Assembly: GCF_018129685.1 (NCBI RefSeq)
Contig: NZ_JAFCLG010000020.1
Coordinates: 33,667 to 97,666, forward strand
Direction of reading: 5' to 3'
DNA: 64,000 nt
Origin: Bradyrhizobium manausense
GTDB taxonomy: Bacteria; Pseudomonadota; Alphaproteobacteria; Rhizobiales; Xanthobacteraceae
Every line of letters starts with the position of its first letter. The first letter of the stretch is position 1. The notes below the pieces were generated by a model, which ran no database searches, was not told the DNA's origin, and saw nothing but the letters and a program-made list of their open reading frames with translations. Shown here piece by piece: positions 32,045 to 41,556 of the stretch. Position numbers and translations under genes: made by a program.

Positions 32045-33046
32045 ATGATCCCCTTTTCAGTGCTCGACCTCGCGCCCATCAGGCAGGGCTCCGACGCCGC
32101 GCAGGCGTTCCGCAATTCGCTCGATCTTGCCCGGCATGCCGAGGCCTGGGGCTTCAAGCGGTTCTGGCTGGCCGAGCATCACAACATGATGGGCATCGCG
32201 AGCGCGGCGACGTCGGTGGTGATCGGACATGTCGCGGGCGGGACCAAGACGATCCGCGTCGGCTCCGGCGGGGTGATGCTGCCGAACTATTCGCCGCTCG
32301 TGATCGCCGAGCAGTTCGGGACGCTGGAATCGCTCTATCCCGGACGGATCGATCTCGGCCTTGGCCGCGCGCCCGGTACCGACCAGCTCACCGCGCGGGC
32401 GATGCGGCGGGACCTCGCGACGGCGGCCGAAAATTTTCCGCATGACGTGCTGGAATTGCAAGCGCTGCTCGGCGATTTGCAACCGGACCAGACCATCCGC
32501 GCCGTGCCCGGCATGGGCACGAAGGTGCCGCTCTGGATCCTCGGCTCCAGCATGTTCGGCGCGCAGCTCGCGGCGATGCTGGGGCTGCCCTTCGCCTTCG
32601 CCTCGCATTTCGCGCCGCAGATGATGATGCCGGCGCTGCGGGAATATCGCGCGCGCTTCGAGCCGTCGGCGCAGCTCGACAAGCCCTATGCGATGATCGG
32701 CGTCAACGTTTTCGCCGCCGACAGCGATATCGAGGCGCAGCGGATGTTCACCTCGCTGCAGCAGCAGTTCATCAATTTGCGCCGCGGCACGCCTGGCCAG
32801 CTGCCGCCACCGGTCGACGACATGGACGCGCTGTGGTCGCCGGCGGAGAAAGCCGGCGTTGCGCAATCGCTGGCCTGCTCAGCCGTCGGCTCGCCTGATG
32901 TCGTTGAGGGAAAGCTGAGGGCGCTGATCGCCGACACCGCGGCTGATGAGCTGATGACCACCGGCCAGATCTACGACCACACCGCGCGGCTGCGCTCGTT
33001 CGAGATCGCAGCAGAGGTGCGGGACCGGTTGGCGAACACGGCCTAG
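32045..33046 (+). CDS. LLM-class flavin-dependent oxidoreductase (luciferase-like)
   Basis: 333 residues from MIPFSVLDLAPIRQGSDAAQ. The frame to 32000 adds a non-conserved leader. It has the luciferase-like monooxygenase barrel with the MsnO8-type motif RFWLAEHHNMMGIASAATSV, then GSGGVMLPNYSPLVIAEQFG, LYPGRIDLGLGRAPGTD and LWILGSSMFGAQLAA. It probably uses FMNH2 from a separate reductase to oxidise an unknown organic substrate. Transcribed alone and convergent with the chemoreceptor gene. Confidence 0.92.
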   Translation: MIPFSVLDLAPIRQGSDAAQAFRNSLDLARHAEAWGFKRFWLAEHHNMMGIASAATSVVIGHVAGGTKTIRVGSGGVMLPNYSPLVIAEQFGTLESLYPGRIDLGLGRAPGTDQLTARAMRRDLATAAENFPHDVLELQALLGDLQPDQTIRAVPGMGTKVPLWILGSSMFGAQLAAMLGLPFAFASHFAPQMMMPALREYRARFEPSAQLDKPYAMIGVNVFAADSDIEAQRMFTSLQQQFINLRRGTPGQLPPPVDDMDALWSPAEKAGVAQSLACSAVGSPDVVEGKLRALIADTAADELMTTGQIYDHTARLRSFEIAAEVRDRLANTA

Positions 33047-33050
33047 TCGC

Positions 33051-33074
33051 CATGCCCGGGCTTGCCCGGCCATG
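33051..33074. terminator. Hairpin between convergent genes
   Basis: CATG-C-CCGGGC-TT-GCCCGG-C-CATG forms an almost perfect palindrome in the 51-bp gap between the oxidoreductase and chemoreceptor stops. No T-run. It is a transcription end or a small repeat. Confidence 0.4.
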
Positions 33075-33097
33075 ACGCAGATAACTCAGAGCGTCGC

Positions 33098-34807
33098 CTA
33101 CGCCGCCCTGATCGAGCTCATGAAGCTCGCGACGCCGCGCTTCAGGCGCGCGCTTTCGCCCGCGAGCGATTGCGCGGCCGACTGCACCAGGGCGGAGGCA
33201 CCACCGGTCTCGGAGGCGCCGCGCTGGACGTCGGCGATGCTGGCCTCGACCTGCGAGGTGCCTTCGGCGGCGCGCTGCACGTTGCGGGAAATCTCCTGCG
33301 TGGCCGCGCCCTGCTGCTCGACCGAGGCGGTGATCGCCGCCGAAATCTCCGAGATCTTGCCGATCGTCGCGCCGATCTCCTTGATCGCCGCGACCGAATC
33401 GCGTGTCGCCGATTGGATGTCGTTGATCTGCTGGCTGATCTCGTCGGTTGCCTTGGCGGTCTGCTCGGCGAGCGACTTCACTTCGGACGCCACCACGGCA
33501 AAGCCGCGGCCGGCTTCGCCCGCGCGCGCGGCCTCGATGGTCGCGTTGAGCGCCAGGAGATTGGTCTGACCGGCGATGGTCTGGATGAGATCGACGACGT
33601 CGCCGATGCGGCTCGCGGCCTGCGACAGCTCGCTGATGCGGCTGTCGGTCTTCTGCGCCTGGCTGACGGCCTCGCCGGCGATCCGCGCCGAGGTCTCGAC
33701 CTGACGCGAGATCTCGCCGATGGACGACGCAAGCTCCTCGCTCGCGGCGGCGACCGAATGGACGTTGGCTGATGCCTCGCCCGACGCCGTGGAGGCGCGG
33801 TTCGAGACCTGCGCGACGGTGTCGGCGGTCTTGGACAGCGTCGTCGACGACGTCTCGAGCTGGCCGGCGGCAACCGACACGAGCTCGATGATCTCACCGA
33901 CCTCGCGCTCGAACTGATCGGCGAGCCGGTTCATGTCGACCTTGCGGGCCTCGCCCTGGCGCTGCGCGGCGACGGCCTGCTCCTCGCGCATGCGGTTGGT
34001 CTCGATCATGGCGTCGCGGAACACCTGCACCGTGCGCGCCATCTCGCCGATCTCGTCACGGCGATCGGCATGCGCGACCGGCGCATCGAGCTGGCCTTCG
34101 CTGAGCGAGGCCATGCGCTCCTTCAGGCCCATGAGCGGCTTGACCACGCTGCGGCCGACGGCCCAGGCGATCATGATCGAGATCAGCATCAGCACGGCGA
34201 TGACGACGGAGGCAGTCTGCACCATCGACCAGAACGAATTGTCGACCTCGGACATGTATTCGGCCGAGCCGATCATCAGGTTCCACGGCGCGAAACCGCG
34301 CGTGAAGGCGACCTTGTCGAGCGGCGTCGCATCCGAGCCGCTGCGGCGGAACGAATAGCGCAGCGTGCCCTGGCCCTTCCTGGCGATGTCCATCAGCGCC
34401 ACCGCGAACAGCATGCCATTGGCGTCCTTGTTCGGACGCATGTCCTTGCCGACGAACTGGGGGATGCCAGGGTTGGAGACGCACAGCCCGGTCTCGTAGT
34501 CGTAGATATAGGCGTAGTTGCCGTGCTCTTCGTACCAGACGTAATTATTGGCTTCGAGGAAGCGCTTCTTGGCTTCCTCCTCGGTCATCTGGCCGGCCTT
34601 GTAGGCCTTGTAGTAGCCGTCGGCCAGATTCCAGACGATATCGACGGCAGCATGCGCCTTCTCGACCCGCTCGGTGACGAGCTGGTTGCGCGCGATCCAC
34701 AGCACGGTCGAGGCGACCAGCGCCATGCAGACTGCACCGACAAAGGTCATGAGCGCGAGCTTGGCGCCGATCGAGCGCAACGAAAACAGGTTCTTGAGAT
34801 CAGGCAT
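33098..34807 (-). CDS. Methyl-accepting chemotaxis protein (Cache sensor)
   Basis: 569 residues. Helix about 14-36, a periplasmic sensor with the single-Cache-type segment YVWYEEHGNYAYIYDYETG and FAPWNLMIGSAEYMSEVD, then a helix about 195-217 and HAMP (WAVGRSVVKPLMGLKERMAS). A full MCP domain follows with GQTNLLALNATIEAARAGEA at the tip and EVKSLAEQTAKATDEI. No PilZ extension and no CheR-binding pentapeptide at the C-terminus (SFMSSIRAA). Ligand unknown. It is a single-gene unit. Confidence 0.95.
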   Translation of the reverse strand: MPDLKNLFSLRSIGAKLALMTFVGAVCMALVASTVLWIARNQLVTERVEKAHAAVDIVWNLADGYYKAYKAGQMTEEEAKKRFLEANNYVWYEEHGNYAYIYDYETGLCVSNPGIPQFVGKDMRPNKDANGMLFAVALMDIARKGQGTLRYSFRRSGSDATPLDKVAFTRGFAPWNLMIGSAEYMSEVDNSFWSMVQTASVVIAVLMLISIMIAWAVGRSVVKPLMGLKERMASLSEGQLDAPVAHADRRDEIGEMARTVQVFRDAMIETNRMREEQAVAAQRQGEARKVDMNRLADQFEREVGEIIELVSVAAGQLETSSTTLSKTADTVAQVSNRASTASGEASANVHSVAAASEELASSIGEISRQVETSARIAGEAVSQAQKTDSRISELSQAASRIGDVVDLIQTIAGQTNLLALNATIEAARAGEAGRGFAVVASEVKSLAEQTAKATDEISQQINDIQSATRDSVAAIKEIGATIGKISEISAAITASVEQQGAATQEISRNVQRAAEGTSQVEASIADVQRGASETGGASALVQSAAQSLAGESARLKRGVASFMSSIRAA

Positions 34808-34973
34808 TCTGCCTCTTCGGGGTTGCTGGGCGCCGCGCCGTTGGAACCAGGGCTGCGGGCGATCACATTGGCGAGAATGCGCAAAGTAGAGGCAATTCGT
34901 TAAGAACTCAGTTACGCCACGAAGGCGCCACCGACCATCTCCGGTGTTACCAGGAGGTTAACGCGCACCAGCA

Positions 34974-35975
34974 TTAGCACGGGCCGCCTTTGCGCTTCAC
35001 CCCGCCGCGTGCCTCCGTTGGAGTCATGTCGTAGCGCTGGCGGAACACGCGGTTGAAGTAAGAAAGGTCGCTGAAGCCGCATTCATAGGCGATCGCGTTG
35101 ATCGGCCGCCGCGGCTCGGTGGCGTCGGTCAGGATGCGATGGGCGCGAGCGAGCCGCGCATCGCGGACGAAATCGGTGAAGGTGGTGCCGTCGTCGGCGA
35201 AGAGCTGGCGGACGTAGCGCTCCGATATCTGCTGGCTACGCGCGATCTCGTCGACCGAGAGCGAGCTTTGCGCGAGCCGCCGGAGAATTTCGTCCTTCAT
35301 CGCCTTGAGTCGCGCCGCGCGAAGCCCATCGGCAAGATGCGGCTCTGCTCTGGCCCCGAACAGCAGCGCCGCGAGATCATGCATGTGATCGCTGACGGCG
35401 CGGCGCAGCTCGGCGGTCGCAAGCGCGCTTTGATCGCCGAGGACGCCGGCATAGCCTGTCAGCAGGCGAAGCGCCTGGTGATCCCTCGCGAACGGGCGGG
35501 CGACGAGATCGTCGACATGGCCGATGCGACGCTGCAGCAGATCCCGGCTGAAGCGATAAGTAATGGTGTGACAATGCGTCGGCATCACGAAGATCGCCGG
35601 CGAGCCGTTGTCGGTCAGGACAGCTTCGCCAGTGCCTATCGTCGCAACACGGCCCTGCTGATGCAGTTCGCCGGCGCCCTGTGCGATGACGACGAGGTGA
35701 AGATCGTCATGGTCGATGAGTTCGGGCGTGCGGTGAACCCGCATCGGCGAGCGTAGCCCGCTCGCCATCGTGAAGTTGGGTAGCGAACGCAGCATGGCTT
35801 CGATCTTGAGGGGCTGGCTGCCCAGCGGCTCGATGTCGAGGCGCATCATCTTGCGGCCCCAGACCTCGATGAAGGCGTCGAGCTGCCCGCTCGCGGCAAG
35901 AGGTTCGGATGAAATGCGAAACTGAAGCAATTCTTCGGCGTCGACTGCCGTCACGTCACGGACTCCCATGGACAT
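34974..35975 (-). CDS. AraC family regulator 1, paired with the autotransporter
   Basis: About 333 residues. ATG at 35975 or 35969 are likely starts, and a GTG at 35990 is possible. The C-terminal double helix-turn-helix reads LSVDEIARSQQISERYVRQL, then RRPINAIAYECGFSDLSYFN and RVFRQRYDMTPTEARG. The N-terminal half is a cupin-like sensor (LQFRISSEPLAASGQLDAF) shared with AraC 3 and 4. It is divergent from the autotransporter at 36251 across an intergenic region that shares two sequence elements with the AraC 4 / double-barrel pair. Confidence 0.92.
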   Translation of the reverse strand: MSMGVRDVTAVDAEELLQFRISSEPLAASGQLDAFIEVWGRKMMRLDIEPLGSQPLKIEAMLRSLPNFTMASGLRSPMRVHRTPELIDHDDLHLVVIAQGAGELHQQGRVATIGTGEAVLTDNGSPAIFVMPTHCHTITYRFSRDLLQRRIGHVDDLVARPFARDHQALRLLTGYAGVLGDQSALATAELRRAVSDHMHDLAALLFGARAEPHLADGLRAARLKAMKDEILRRLAQSSLSVDEIARSQQISERYVRQLFADDGTTFTDFVRDARLARAHRILTDATEPRRPINAIAYECGFSDLSYFNRVFRQRYDMTPTEARGGVKRKGGPC

Positions 35976-36028
35976 GCCAACTTGTCGCACAACGGGAACA
36001 TTGGATCAAACGGCATATGAATGCCGTT

Positions 36029-36061
36029 TAGTCCGCAGCCTTGTTCCGTTTTGTCCAAGCG
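36029..36061. promoter_or_regulatory. Shared 32-bp block, AraC 1 / autotransporter intergenic region
   Basis: TAGTCCG..TTGT.CCGTTT.G.CCAAGCG is common to this site and 43985-44016. A TTGTCGCACAA palindrome lies 36 bp before it (35982-35992), as it does 37 bp before the other copy (43937-43947). CGGCAT/ATGCCG at 36011-36026 is an additional inverted repeat. Probable AraC-regulator binding or promoter core. Confidence 0.6.
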
Positions 36062-36250
36062 CCTGACCGCGCACGACCGTGAGCGCTCGCCGGCGCTGTT
36101 GCTCAACTTCAACAGACATCGCAATTCGCAACGGCAGCTCCGCGCAGCCCAAGGCGGCTGCCGTCCTGCCCAAGCCGCGATATCGCCCGCGCGTTAGCTA
36201 TCCGGTTGATGGGCGGCGCTCGCTTCGCCCGACGATGCCTTGGGAAGATC

Positions 36251-38725
36251 ATGATGAAGATGACCGTTGTCTCCGCTGCCACGCTCGGATCGTCGCAACG
36301 AGCGCTGACGCGAACCGCGCTGCTAACCGCTTGCTCCGTGCTCGCCTTCATGATTCCCGCCGCGCCGGCCTCGGCGCAGAACGCCACCTGGAATACGGCC
36401 CCCGGCAGCGCCGACTACAACACCGGCGCGAACTGGATCCCGACAACGGTGCCGACCGGAACCGCCTTCTTCAACCTGTCCAGCCAGACTTCCATCACCA
36501 CGAGTGCGGACGTCACCGTGGGTGGCTGGACCTTCAATCTCGGCACCTATCATTTCTCGACGGGTCTCAACCGGGATCTCATCTTCACAGGCGCCGGCAT
36601 CAATGTCTTGAGCGGCAGCGTTTCCATTACAAACAGTAGCGGCAATCTGAACTTCCAGAACAGCAGCACCGCCGGCGTCGCCACGATCACCAATTTCTGG
36701 AACATGAACCTTCAGAACACCAGCACGGCAGGCAACGCGACGATCACGAATAACGGCTTCCTTGGCTTCTTCAACAACAGCACAGCCGGCAACGCCGCCA
36801 TTAACAACAATGCGACGGCGCAGACGGACTTCTCTGCTACGTCAGGGCCGGGCGGCAGCCATCAGATCTCCGCCGGCTCGATCAATGGAGGCGGCACCTT
36901 CAAACTCGGCAGCAACCAATTGACGGTCGGTGGAAACGGTCTGGCAATGACCGTCGACGGTGTGATCAGCGGCGTTGGCGGCTCGCTGGTCAAGACCGGC
37001 GGCAACGGCATGACGTTGACAAACGCCAACACCTATGACGGGCCAACTATCGTGAACGGTGGCACACTGCTGGTCAATGGCTCGCTCAACACCTCGAGCC
37101 AAGTCACAGTCGGAAGCGGCGCCGCATTTGGCGGCCAGGGCACGGTCGGCAGCACCCAGGTCAACACGGGCGCTACCCTGTATGCAGGCAATGATTCACC
37201 AACCACATCCTTGACGATCTCCGGCAATCTAGTGCTCCAGACCGGTGCGCATTACTTCATCTCCGTCAGTCCAACGGCCTCATCCTTCGCCAACGTGGCG
37301 GGCACCGCAACCCTCGGCGGGGCGGCGGTAAGCGCGACCTTCTTCCCCGGCAGCTATCTCAGCAAGCAATATACGATCCTGACCGCAGCGGGCGGCATTT
37401 CCGGGACGTTCGCGCCCTCCGCGAACAATCTCGGCGGTAACCTGCCGGCCGGCGCAACGGACAGCCTGAGCTACGATGCCAACCACGTCTATCTCAATCT
37501 TTCGCTCGGTTTCGGTGGCGGCCCGTCCAACAACGGCATGAATCAAAACCAGATCGCAGTCGGCAATGCACTGGTCGGCTACTTCAACGCTACCGGCGGC
37601 ATTCCGGCGGTTTATGCCGGCCTCTCACCGGCCGAGCTGACACAAGCCTCGGGCGAACACGCGACCGGCTCACAGCAGACCACCTTCGATGCCATGAGCC
37701 AGTTCATGGGCCTGCTGACCGATCCCTTCATGCGCGATGTCGGCTGCAGCTCCTCGGCTGTCACGCGCGAGCGTTGCGGTGACAATCCCGCCGGCGCGAG
37801 CGGCTATGCGGATGACGGCCGCGCCAACGCCTATGCCATGTTCACCAAGGCGCCGCTGCGCGCCCGTCCCTTCGAGCAACGCTGGAGCGTGTGGGCGGCG
37901 GGCTTCGGCGGCACGCAGACCACCGATGGCAACGCTGTCGTCGGCTCCAACCAGGCGACCAGCCGCATCTTCGGCACCGCCGTCGGCGCGGACTACCTGT
38001 TCTCGCCGAACACGCTGGCCGGCTTTGCGCTGGCCGGCGGCGGCACCAGCTTTGGCGTGAACGGGCTCGGCGGCGGACGCTCCGATTTGTTCCAGGCCGG
38101 CGCCTATGTGCATCACACGCGCGGCCAGGCGTATATTACCGCGGCGCTTGCCTATGGCTGGCAGGACGTCACGACGGACCGCACCGTCACTATCGCCGGC
38201 GTCGACCGCCTGCGCGCCGAGTTCAACGCCAATGCGTGGTCCGGCCGGCTCGAAGGCGGCTATCGCTTCGTGGCGCCGTGGATCGGCGGCCTCGGCCTCA
38301 CGCCCTATGCGGCCGCTCAAGCGACGACGTTCCAGCTGCCGGCCTATGCCGAGCAAGCGATCTCGGGGACGCCTGCCTTCGCGCTGAATTATGGGGCCAA
38401 GGACGTGACGGACACCCGCACCGAGCTCGGTTTGCGCAGCGACAAATCCTTTGCGCAACAGAACGGCGTGTTGACGCTGCGCGGCCGCCTCGCCTGGGCG
38501 CATGATTACAATCCGAATCGCGCCATCGCCGCGACCTTCCAGGCGCTGCCGGGCGCGAGCTTCGTCGTCAACGGCGCCGCGCAGGCGCGCGATTCCGCGC
38601 TCGCCACCGCATCCGTCGAAATGAAATGGCTGAACGGCTGGTCGGCGGCGGCGACCTTCGAGGGCGAGTTCTCGCAAGTCACCCGCTCCTATGCCGGCAA
38701 GGGCGTAGTTCGATATGCGTGGTAA
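36251..38725 (+). CDS. Autotransporter outer-membrane protein
   Basis: About 824 residues (type V secretion). An extended signal peptide (ALLTACSVLAFMIPAAPASA) is followed by an Asn/Thr/Gly-rich beta-helix passenger with repeats such as NSSTAGVATITNFWN and NTSTAGNATITNNGF. It also has an autotransporter-associated beta-strand repeat (GSLVKTGGNGMTLTNANTYD). The last 280 or so residues are an autotransporter beta-barrel, from about SVWAAGFGGTQTTDGNAVVG to the C-terminal GVVRYAW. No protease motif is seen in the passenger, so adhesion or surface structure is likely. Divergent from AraC 1. Confidence 0.93.
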   Translation: MMKMTVVSAATLGSSQRALTRTALLTACSVLAFMIPAAPASAQNATWNTAPGSADYNTGANWIPTTVPTGTAFFNLSSQTSITTSADVTVGGWTFNLGTYHFSTGLNRDLIFTGAGINVLSGSVSITNSSGNLNFQNSSTAGVATITNFWNMNLQNTSTAGNATITNNGFLGFFNNSTAGNAAINNNATAQTDFSATSGPGGSHQISAGSINGGGTFKLGSNQLTVGGNGLAMTVDGVISGVGGSLVKTGGNGMTLTNANTYDGPTIVNGGTLLVNGSLNTSSQVTVGSGAAFGGQGTVGSTQVNTGATLYAGNDSPTTSLTISGNLVLQTGAHYFISVSPTASSFANVAGTATLGGAAVSATFFPGSYLSKQYTILTAAGGISGTFAPSANNLGGNLPAGATDSLSYDANHVYLNLSLGFGGGPSNNGMNQNQIAVGNALVGYFNATGGIPAVYAGLSPAELTQASGEHATGSQQTTFDAMSQFMGLLTDPFMRDVGCSSSAVTRERCGDNPAGASGYADDGRANAYAMFTKAPLRARPFEQRWSVWAAGFGGTQTTDGNAVVGSNQATSRIFGTAVGADYLFSPNTLAGFALAGGGTSFGVNGLGGGRSDLFQAGAYVHHTRGQAYITAALAYGWQDVTTDRTVTIAGVDRLRAEFNANAWSGRLEGGYRFVAPWIGGLGLTPYAAAQATTFQLPAYAEQAISGTPAFALNYGAKDVTDTRTELGLRSDKSFAQQNGVLTLRGRLAWAHDYNPNRAIAATFQALPGASFVVNGAAQARDSALATASVEMKWLNGWSAAATFEGEFSQVTRSYAGKGVVRYAW

Positions 38726-38814
38726 TGAGACGAGACTTCACGGAAATGTCAGAACCGATCGGGCGCTTTCGGCGACGAAGCATTGAGTTGCAGATCTGAA
38801 ATCGGGAAACGCGA

Positions 38815-39010
38815 ATGTCGATCTACACTGACAACCTGCTTGCGCGTGACGGCCGGCGCCACCCGCGTGCCGATGGGCGCCGGATGGCCGATCGCGACGG
38901 AAGCGAGGACGGCACTCTGATCTTTTGCGGCATCAGCCTCGTGCTTTTTGCTCGTCGCCCTGTGGGCCGCCGCGTCGGGCCATGGCGATCTTGCCGCCGT
39001 GATGTTGTGA
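38815..39010 (+). pseudogene. Small membrane protein with a likely frameshift
   Basis: Starts MSIYTDNLLARDGRRHPRAD at 38815 with a GGGAAA ribosome site. The frame enters a hydrophobic segment (GTLIFCGISLVLF). It then hits a run of five T at 38945-38949, beyond which the frame turns Arg-rich and runs into the AraC gene. Dropping one T restores a natural continuation, LVALWAAASGHGDLAAVML, stopping at 39010, just before the AraC stop at 39029. It is either a disrupted gene or a base error in a homopolymer. Confidence 0.4.
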
Positions 39011-39028
39011 CCGGCATCGTCGAGCGGC

Positions 39029-40018
39029 TCAGCGATCCGAGCCGTTTTCCCGCCCGGCCTTCTCGCGCGCTTCCGACGGCGTCATGCCGTAGCGCTGGCG
39101 GAAGGTCCGGTTGAAGTAGGAGAGATCACCGAAGCCGCAGTCATAGGCGATGGCGTTGATGGGACGATGCGCCTGGCGCGGATCGGCCAGCAGGCGCCGC
39201 GCACGCGCCAGCCGCGCCTCGCGCACGAAATCGGAGAATGTCGTTCCCTCGGAGGCGAAGAGATCGCGGATGTAACGTTCCGAGATCTGCTGGCAGCGCG
39301 CGATCTCGCCGACGGACAGCGAGCCCTGGGCAAGCCGGCGCAGAATGTCCTGCTTCATCGCCGCCAGCCGTCCGGCGCGCACTCCGCTGGTTTCCGGACG
39401 CGCAGCGTCGCCGCCGGCGTCGAAGACCAGCGCGGCGAGCTCATGAACATGGGTGGTAACGGCGAGCGCCAGGTCGGGATCGCCGATCCCCTGCTCGGCC
39501 TCCAGCGACTGCATGTAGCCCAGCAACATTTGCAGCGCCTGCGAGTTCGGCGCGGCCAGCCGCGACAGGCGATCCGACAGGCCGGGAACGAGCGGCTCGA
39601 GCAGTCTGCGGCGCAGGCGAATCGAAAGAATCTCCGTCGACTGTGGGGCCTCCAGCGTGCCGACCAGATCCGGGCTGCCGAGAAAGCAGCTTCCGGGAGC
39701 CTGGACCGCCTTCTCGCCCCTGAACGCGACGTTGAGGTCGCCACCGGCGAGATTGATCAGCAGGAATGGATCGTCGCTCGGCGCCAGCTCGGGCAGGTTG
39801 ACGCTTCGCACCAGCGATGTCGTGCCGCGATAGACGGCGAGATCCGGCAACAGCCGCGTGACGCCGGCCATCACGAGGGGGCCGTCTCCAAGAGGACTGG
39901 TCTGAACAGCATAGTGCTGGCGCGAAAATTCCTCGCAGAACCATTCGATCCAGTGCCGGTCCGGATTGGCGGGCGACTGAAAACGCAATTTTCTGAAATC
40001 GGTTTCGGGAGACTGCAT
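39029..40018 (-). CDS. AraC family regulator 2, paired with the YadA-like adhesin
   Basis: About 329 residues from MQSPETDFRKLRFQSPANPD. The open frame extends to 40102 and no ribosome site is strong. The C-terminal helix-turn-helix pair (LSVGEIARCQQISERYIRDL, HRPINAIAYDCGFGDLSYFN, RTFRQRYGMTPSEAREKAG) is nearly the same as in AraC 1, 3 and 4. The N-terminal sensor is different and closer to the AraC_binding_2 type (YAVQTSPLGDGPLVMAGVTR). Divergent from the trimeric adhesin gene at 40309, whose upstream region carries a 24/32 match to the shared block. Confidence 0.92.
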   Translation of the reverse strand: MQSPETDFRKLRFQSPANPDRHWIEWFCEEFSRQHYAVQTSPLGDGPLVMAGVTRLLPDLAVYRGTTSLVRSVNLPELAPSDDPFLLINLAGGDLNVAFRGEKAVQAPGSCFLGSPDLVGTLEAPQSTEILSIRLRRRLLEPLVPGLSDRLSRLAAPNSQALQMLLGYMQSLEAEQGIGDPDLALAVTTHVHELAALVFDAGGDAARPETSGVRAGRLAAMKQDILRRLAQGSLSVGEIARCQQISERYIRDLFASEGTTFSDFVREARLARARRLLADPRQAHRPINAIAYDCGFGDLSYFNRTFRQRYGMTPSEAREKAGRENGSDR

Positions 40019-40184
40019 TCGTTGTCCAGGAGGAGACAGGCGGCCGTGACGACGCATCCTCGCGGGCGACGCCGCTTCCAGCTTATTGCGCATTCGCACC
40101 AAGGCACAATGCTAATGGACGCAACACGGACTCGATCTGTGGCGAGACGGCAACAAAGACTCGATATCGGCTGCGAGTGCCGCG

Positions 40185-40216
40185 GAGCCCGCGCGGTGTG
40201 CCGCCGCGCCCAAGCG
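40185..40216. promoter_or_regulatory. Diverged copy of the shared AraC-linked block
   Basis: Aligned without gaps to 43985-44016, 24 of 32 bases agree, including TGTGCCG and GCCCAAGCG. The TTGTCGCACAA partner is only weakly kept at the expected distance (40137-40147, 6 of 11). Confidence 0.4.
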
Positions 40217-40308
40217 GACACGCCTTCCACTTGGCAAATTGAGCCGAACGTCCCGCAACCGATCGACGAGTCATCGTCTCGTTTCAAGGACGAACTGGAG
40301 AAAAGCTA

Positions 40309-41556
40309 ATGAGCCTGGCGCGAGCCTGCATCTTTCTTAGCCAAACCACCTCCAACGCGTCGTCGGTTCGCAAGCGAGCCGTGTCGCTGTTGATCGCCTG
40401 CTCGATCCTGACCGTTTCACTTCTCGCCTCGTCGATGGCGCACGCCGTCGAGTGCAGCAACGGCGGCACGGGCCCGAGTCCGGCGGGGAACGATTTCGGC
40501 TCTATTAGCAATACGGCTTGCGGCACCAACGCTTCTGCCAGCGGTGGCGGTTCGTCGGCCATCGGGGCCGGCTCGACAGCGATCGGGGGCAGCGTTGCCA
40601 GCACCGCGGTAGGCTTCCGAACTACTGCAAGTGGCGACGGTAGTGCGGCGTTTGGTGCGTCCAGCGTTGCCTCCGGCAATGCCAGCCTTGCCGCAGGAGC
40701 CGGCAGCGTTGCCAGCGGAATCTCCAGCATTGCCGCGGGTAACAGCTCCACCGCCTCGGGGAGCAACAGCATCGCAACCGGCAACAACGCGACCGCCTCG
40801 GGAGACAACAGTATCGCAGCAGGGACCGTCAGTGTTGCGAGCGGCACAAATAGTGCGGCCATAGGTGTCAACAGCGTGGCCGCAGGCACGTCCAGCTCGG
40901 CCTATGGCGCCGGTAGCAGCGCGACCGGCAACGCTTCGGGCGCTTTCGGCGCTGCTGCAAATGCCAGCGGCGACTACTCCACCGCGCTCGGGGGCAATAC
41001 CCAGGCGTCGGGCGCGAACTCCATCGCCATTGGCGGCAACAGCAATACGGGCGCCGGCAACGCCGCCTTCGCCAGCGGCACCAACGCCATCGCGATCGGC
41101 AACGGCGCGCAGGCGAGCGCGGCCAATTCCGTCGCGATCGGCCGTGGCTCGGTCGCGTCCGCGCCGAACACGGTCTCGTTCGGCTCGACCGGCAACGAAC
41201 GGCGGCTGACCAATGTCGCGGCCGGCATCGCGCCGACCGATGCCGTGAATATGTCGCAGCTCAACAGCCTCGCGAGCGGATGGACGGCCGGGCTGCAAAA
41301 CCAGATCGACACCAATCTGACCGAGGCGCGCGCCGGCATCGCGCTGGCGCTGGCTTCCAGCGCCCTGCAATACGATCCTCGCCCCGGCAAGCTCTCGGTC
41401 GCCGCCGCGGTCGGCCATTTCAAGGGCCAGAGCGCACTAGCCTCCGGTCTCGGCTATGCCATCAGCAGCCAATGGCGCGTCAACGCGTCGTTCACCGCCA
41501 CACCGCAGGTCAACCAATACGGCGCCTCGATCGGTAGCTCATGGACGTTGAACTGA
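40309..41556 (+). CDS. YadA-like trimeric autotransporter adhesin
   Basis: 415 residues. A long signal peptide (SLLIACSILTVSLLASSMAH) leads into a head of left-handed beta-roll repeats of about 14 residues (SAIGAGSTAIGGSVASTAVG, ANSVAIGRGSVAS). Then come the neck motif RRLTNVAAGIAPTDAVNMSQ, a short stalk, and a C-terminal YadA anchor ending NQYGASIGSSWTLN, which trimerises into the outer-membrane pore. GGAG precedes the ATG. Divergent from AraC 2. The next gene overlaps its last 16 bp. Likely a surface adhesin. Confidence 0.93.
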   Translation: MSLARACIFLSQTTSNASSVRKRAVSLLIACSILTVSLLASSMAHAVECSNGGTGPSPAGNDFGSISNTACGTNASASGGGSSAIGAGSTAIGGSVASTAVGFRTTASGDGSAAFGASSVASGNASLAAGAGSVASGISSIAAGNSSTASGSNSIATGNNATASGDNSIAAGTVSVASGTNSAAIGVNSVAAGTSSSAYGAGSSATGNASGAFGAAANASGDYSTALGGNTQASGANSIAIGGNSNTGAGNAAFASGTNAIAIGNGAQASAANSVAIGRGSVASAPNTVSFGSTGNERRLTNVAAGIAPTDAVNMSQLNSLASGWTAGLQNQIDTNLTEARAGIALALASSALQYDPRPGKLSVAAAVGHFKGQSALASGLGYAISSQWRVNASFTATPQVNQYGASIGSSWTLN

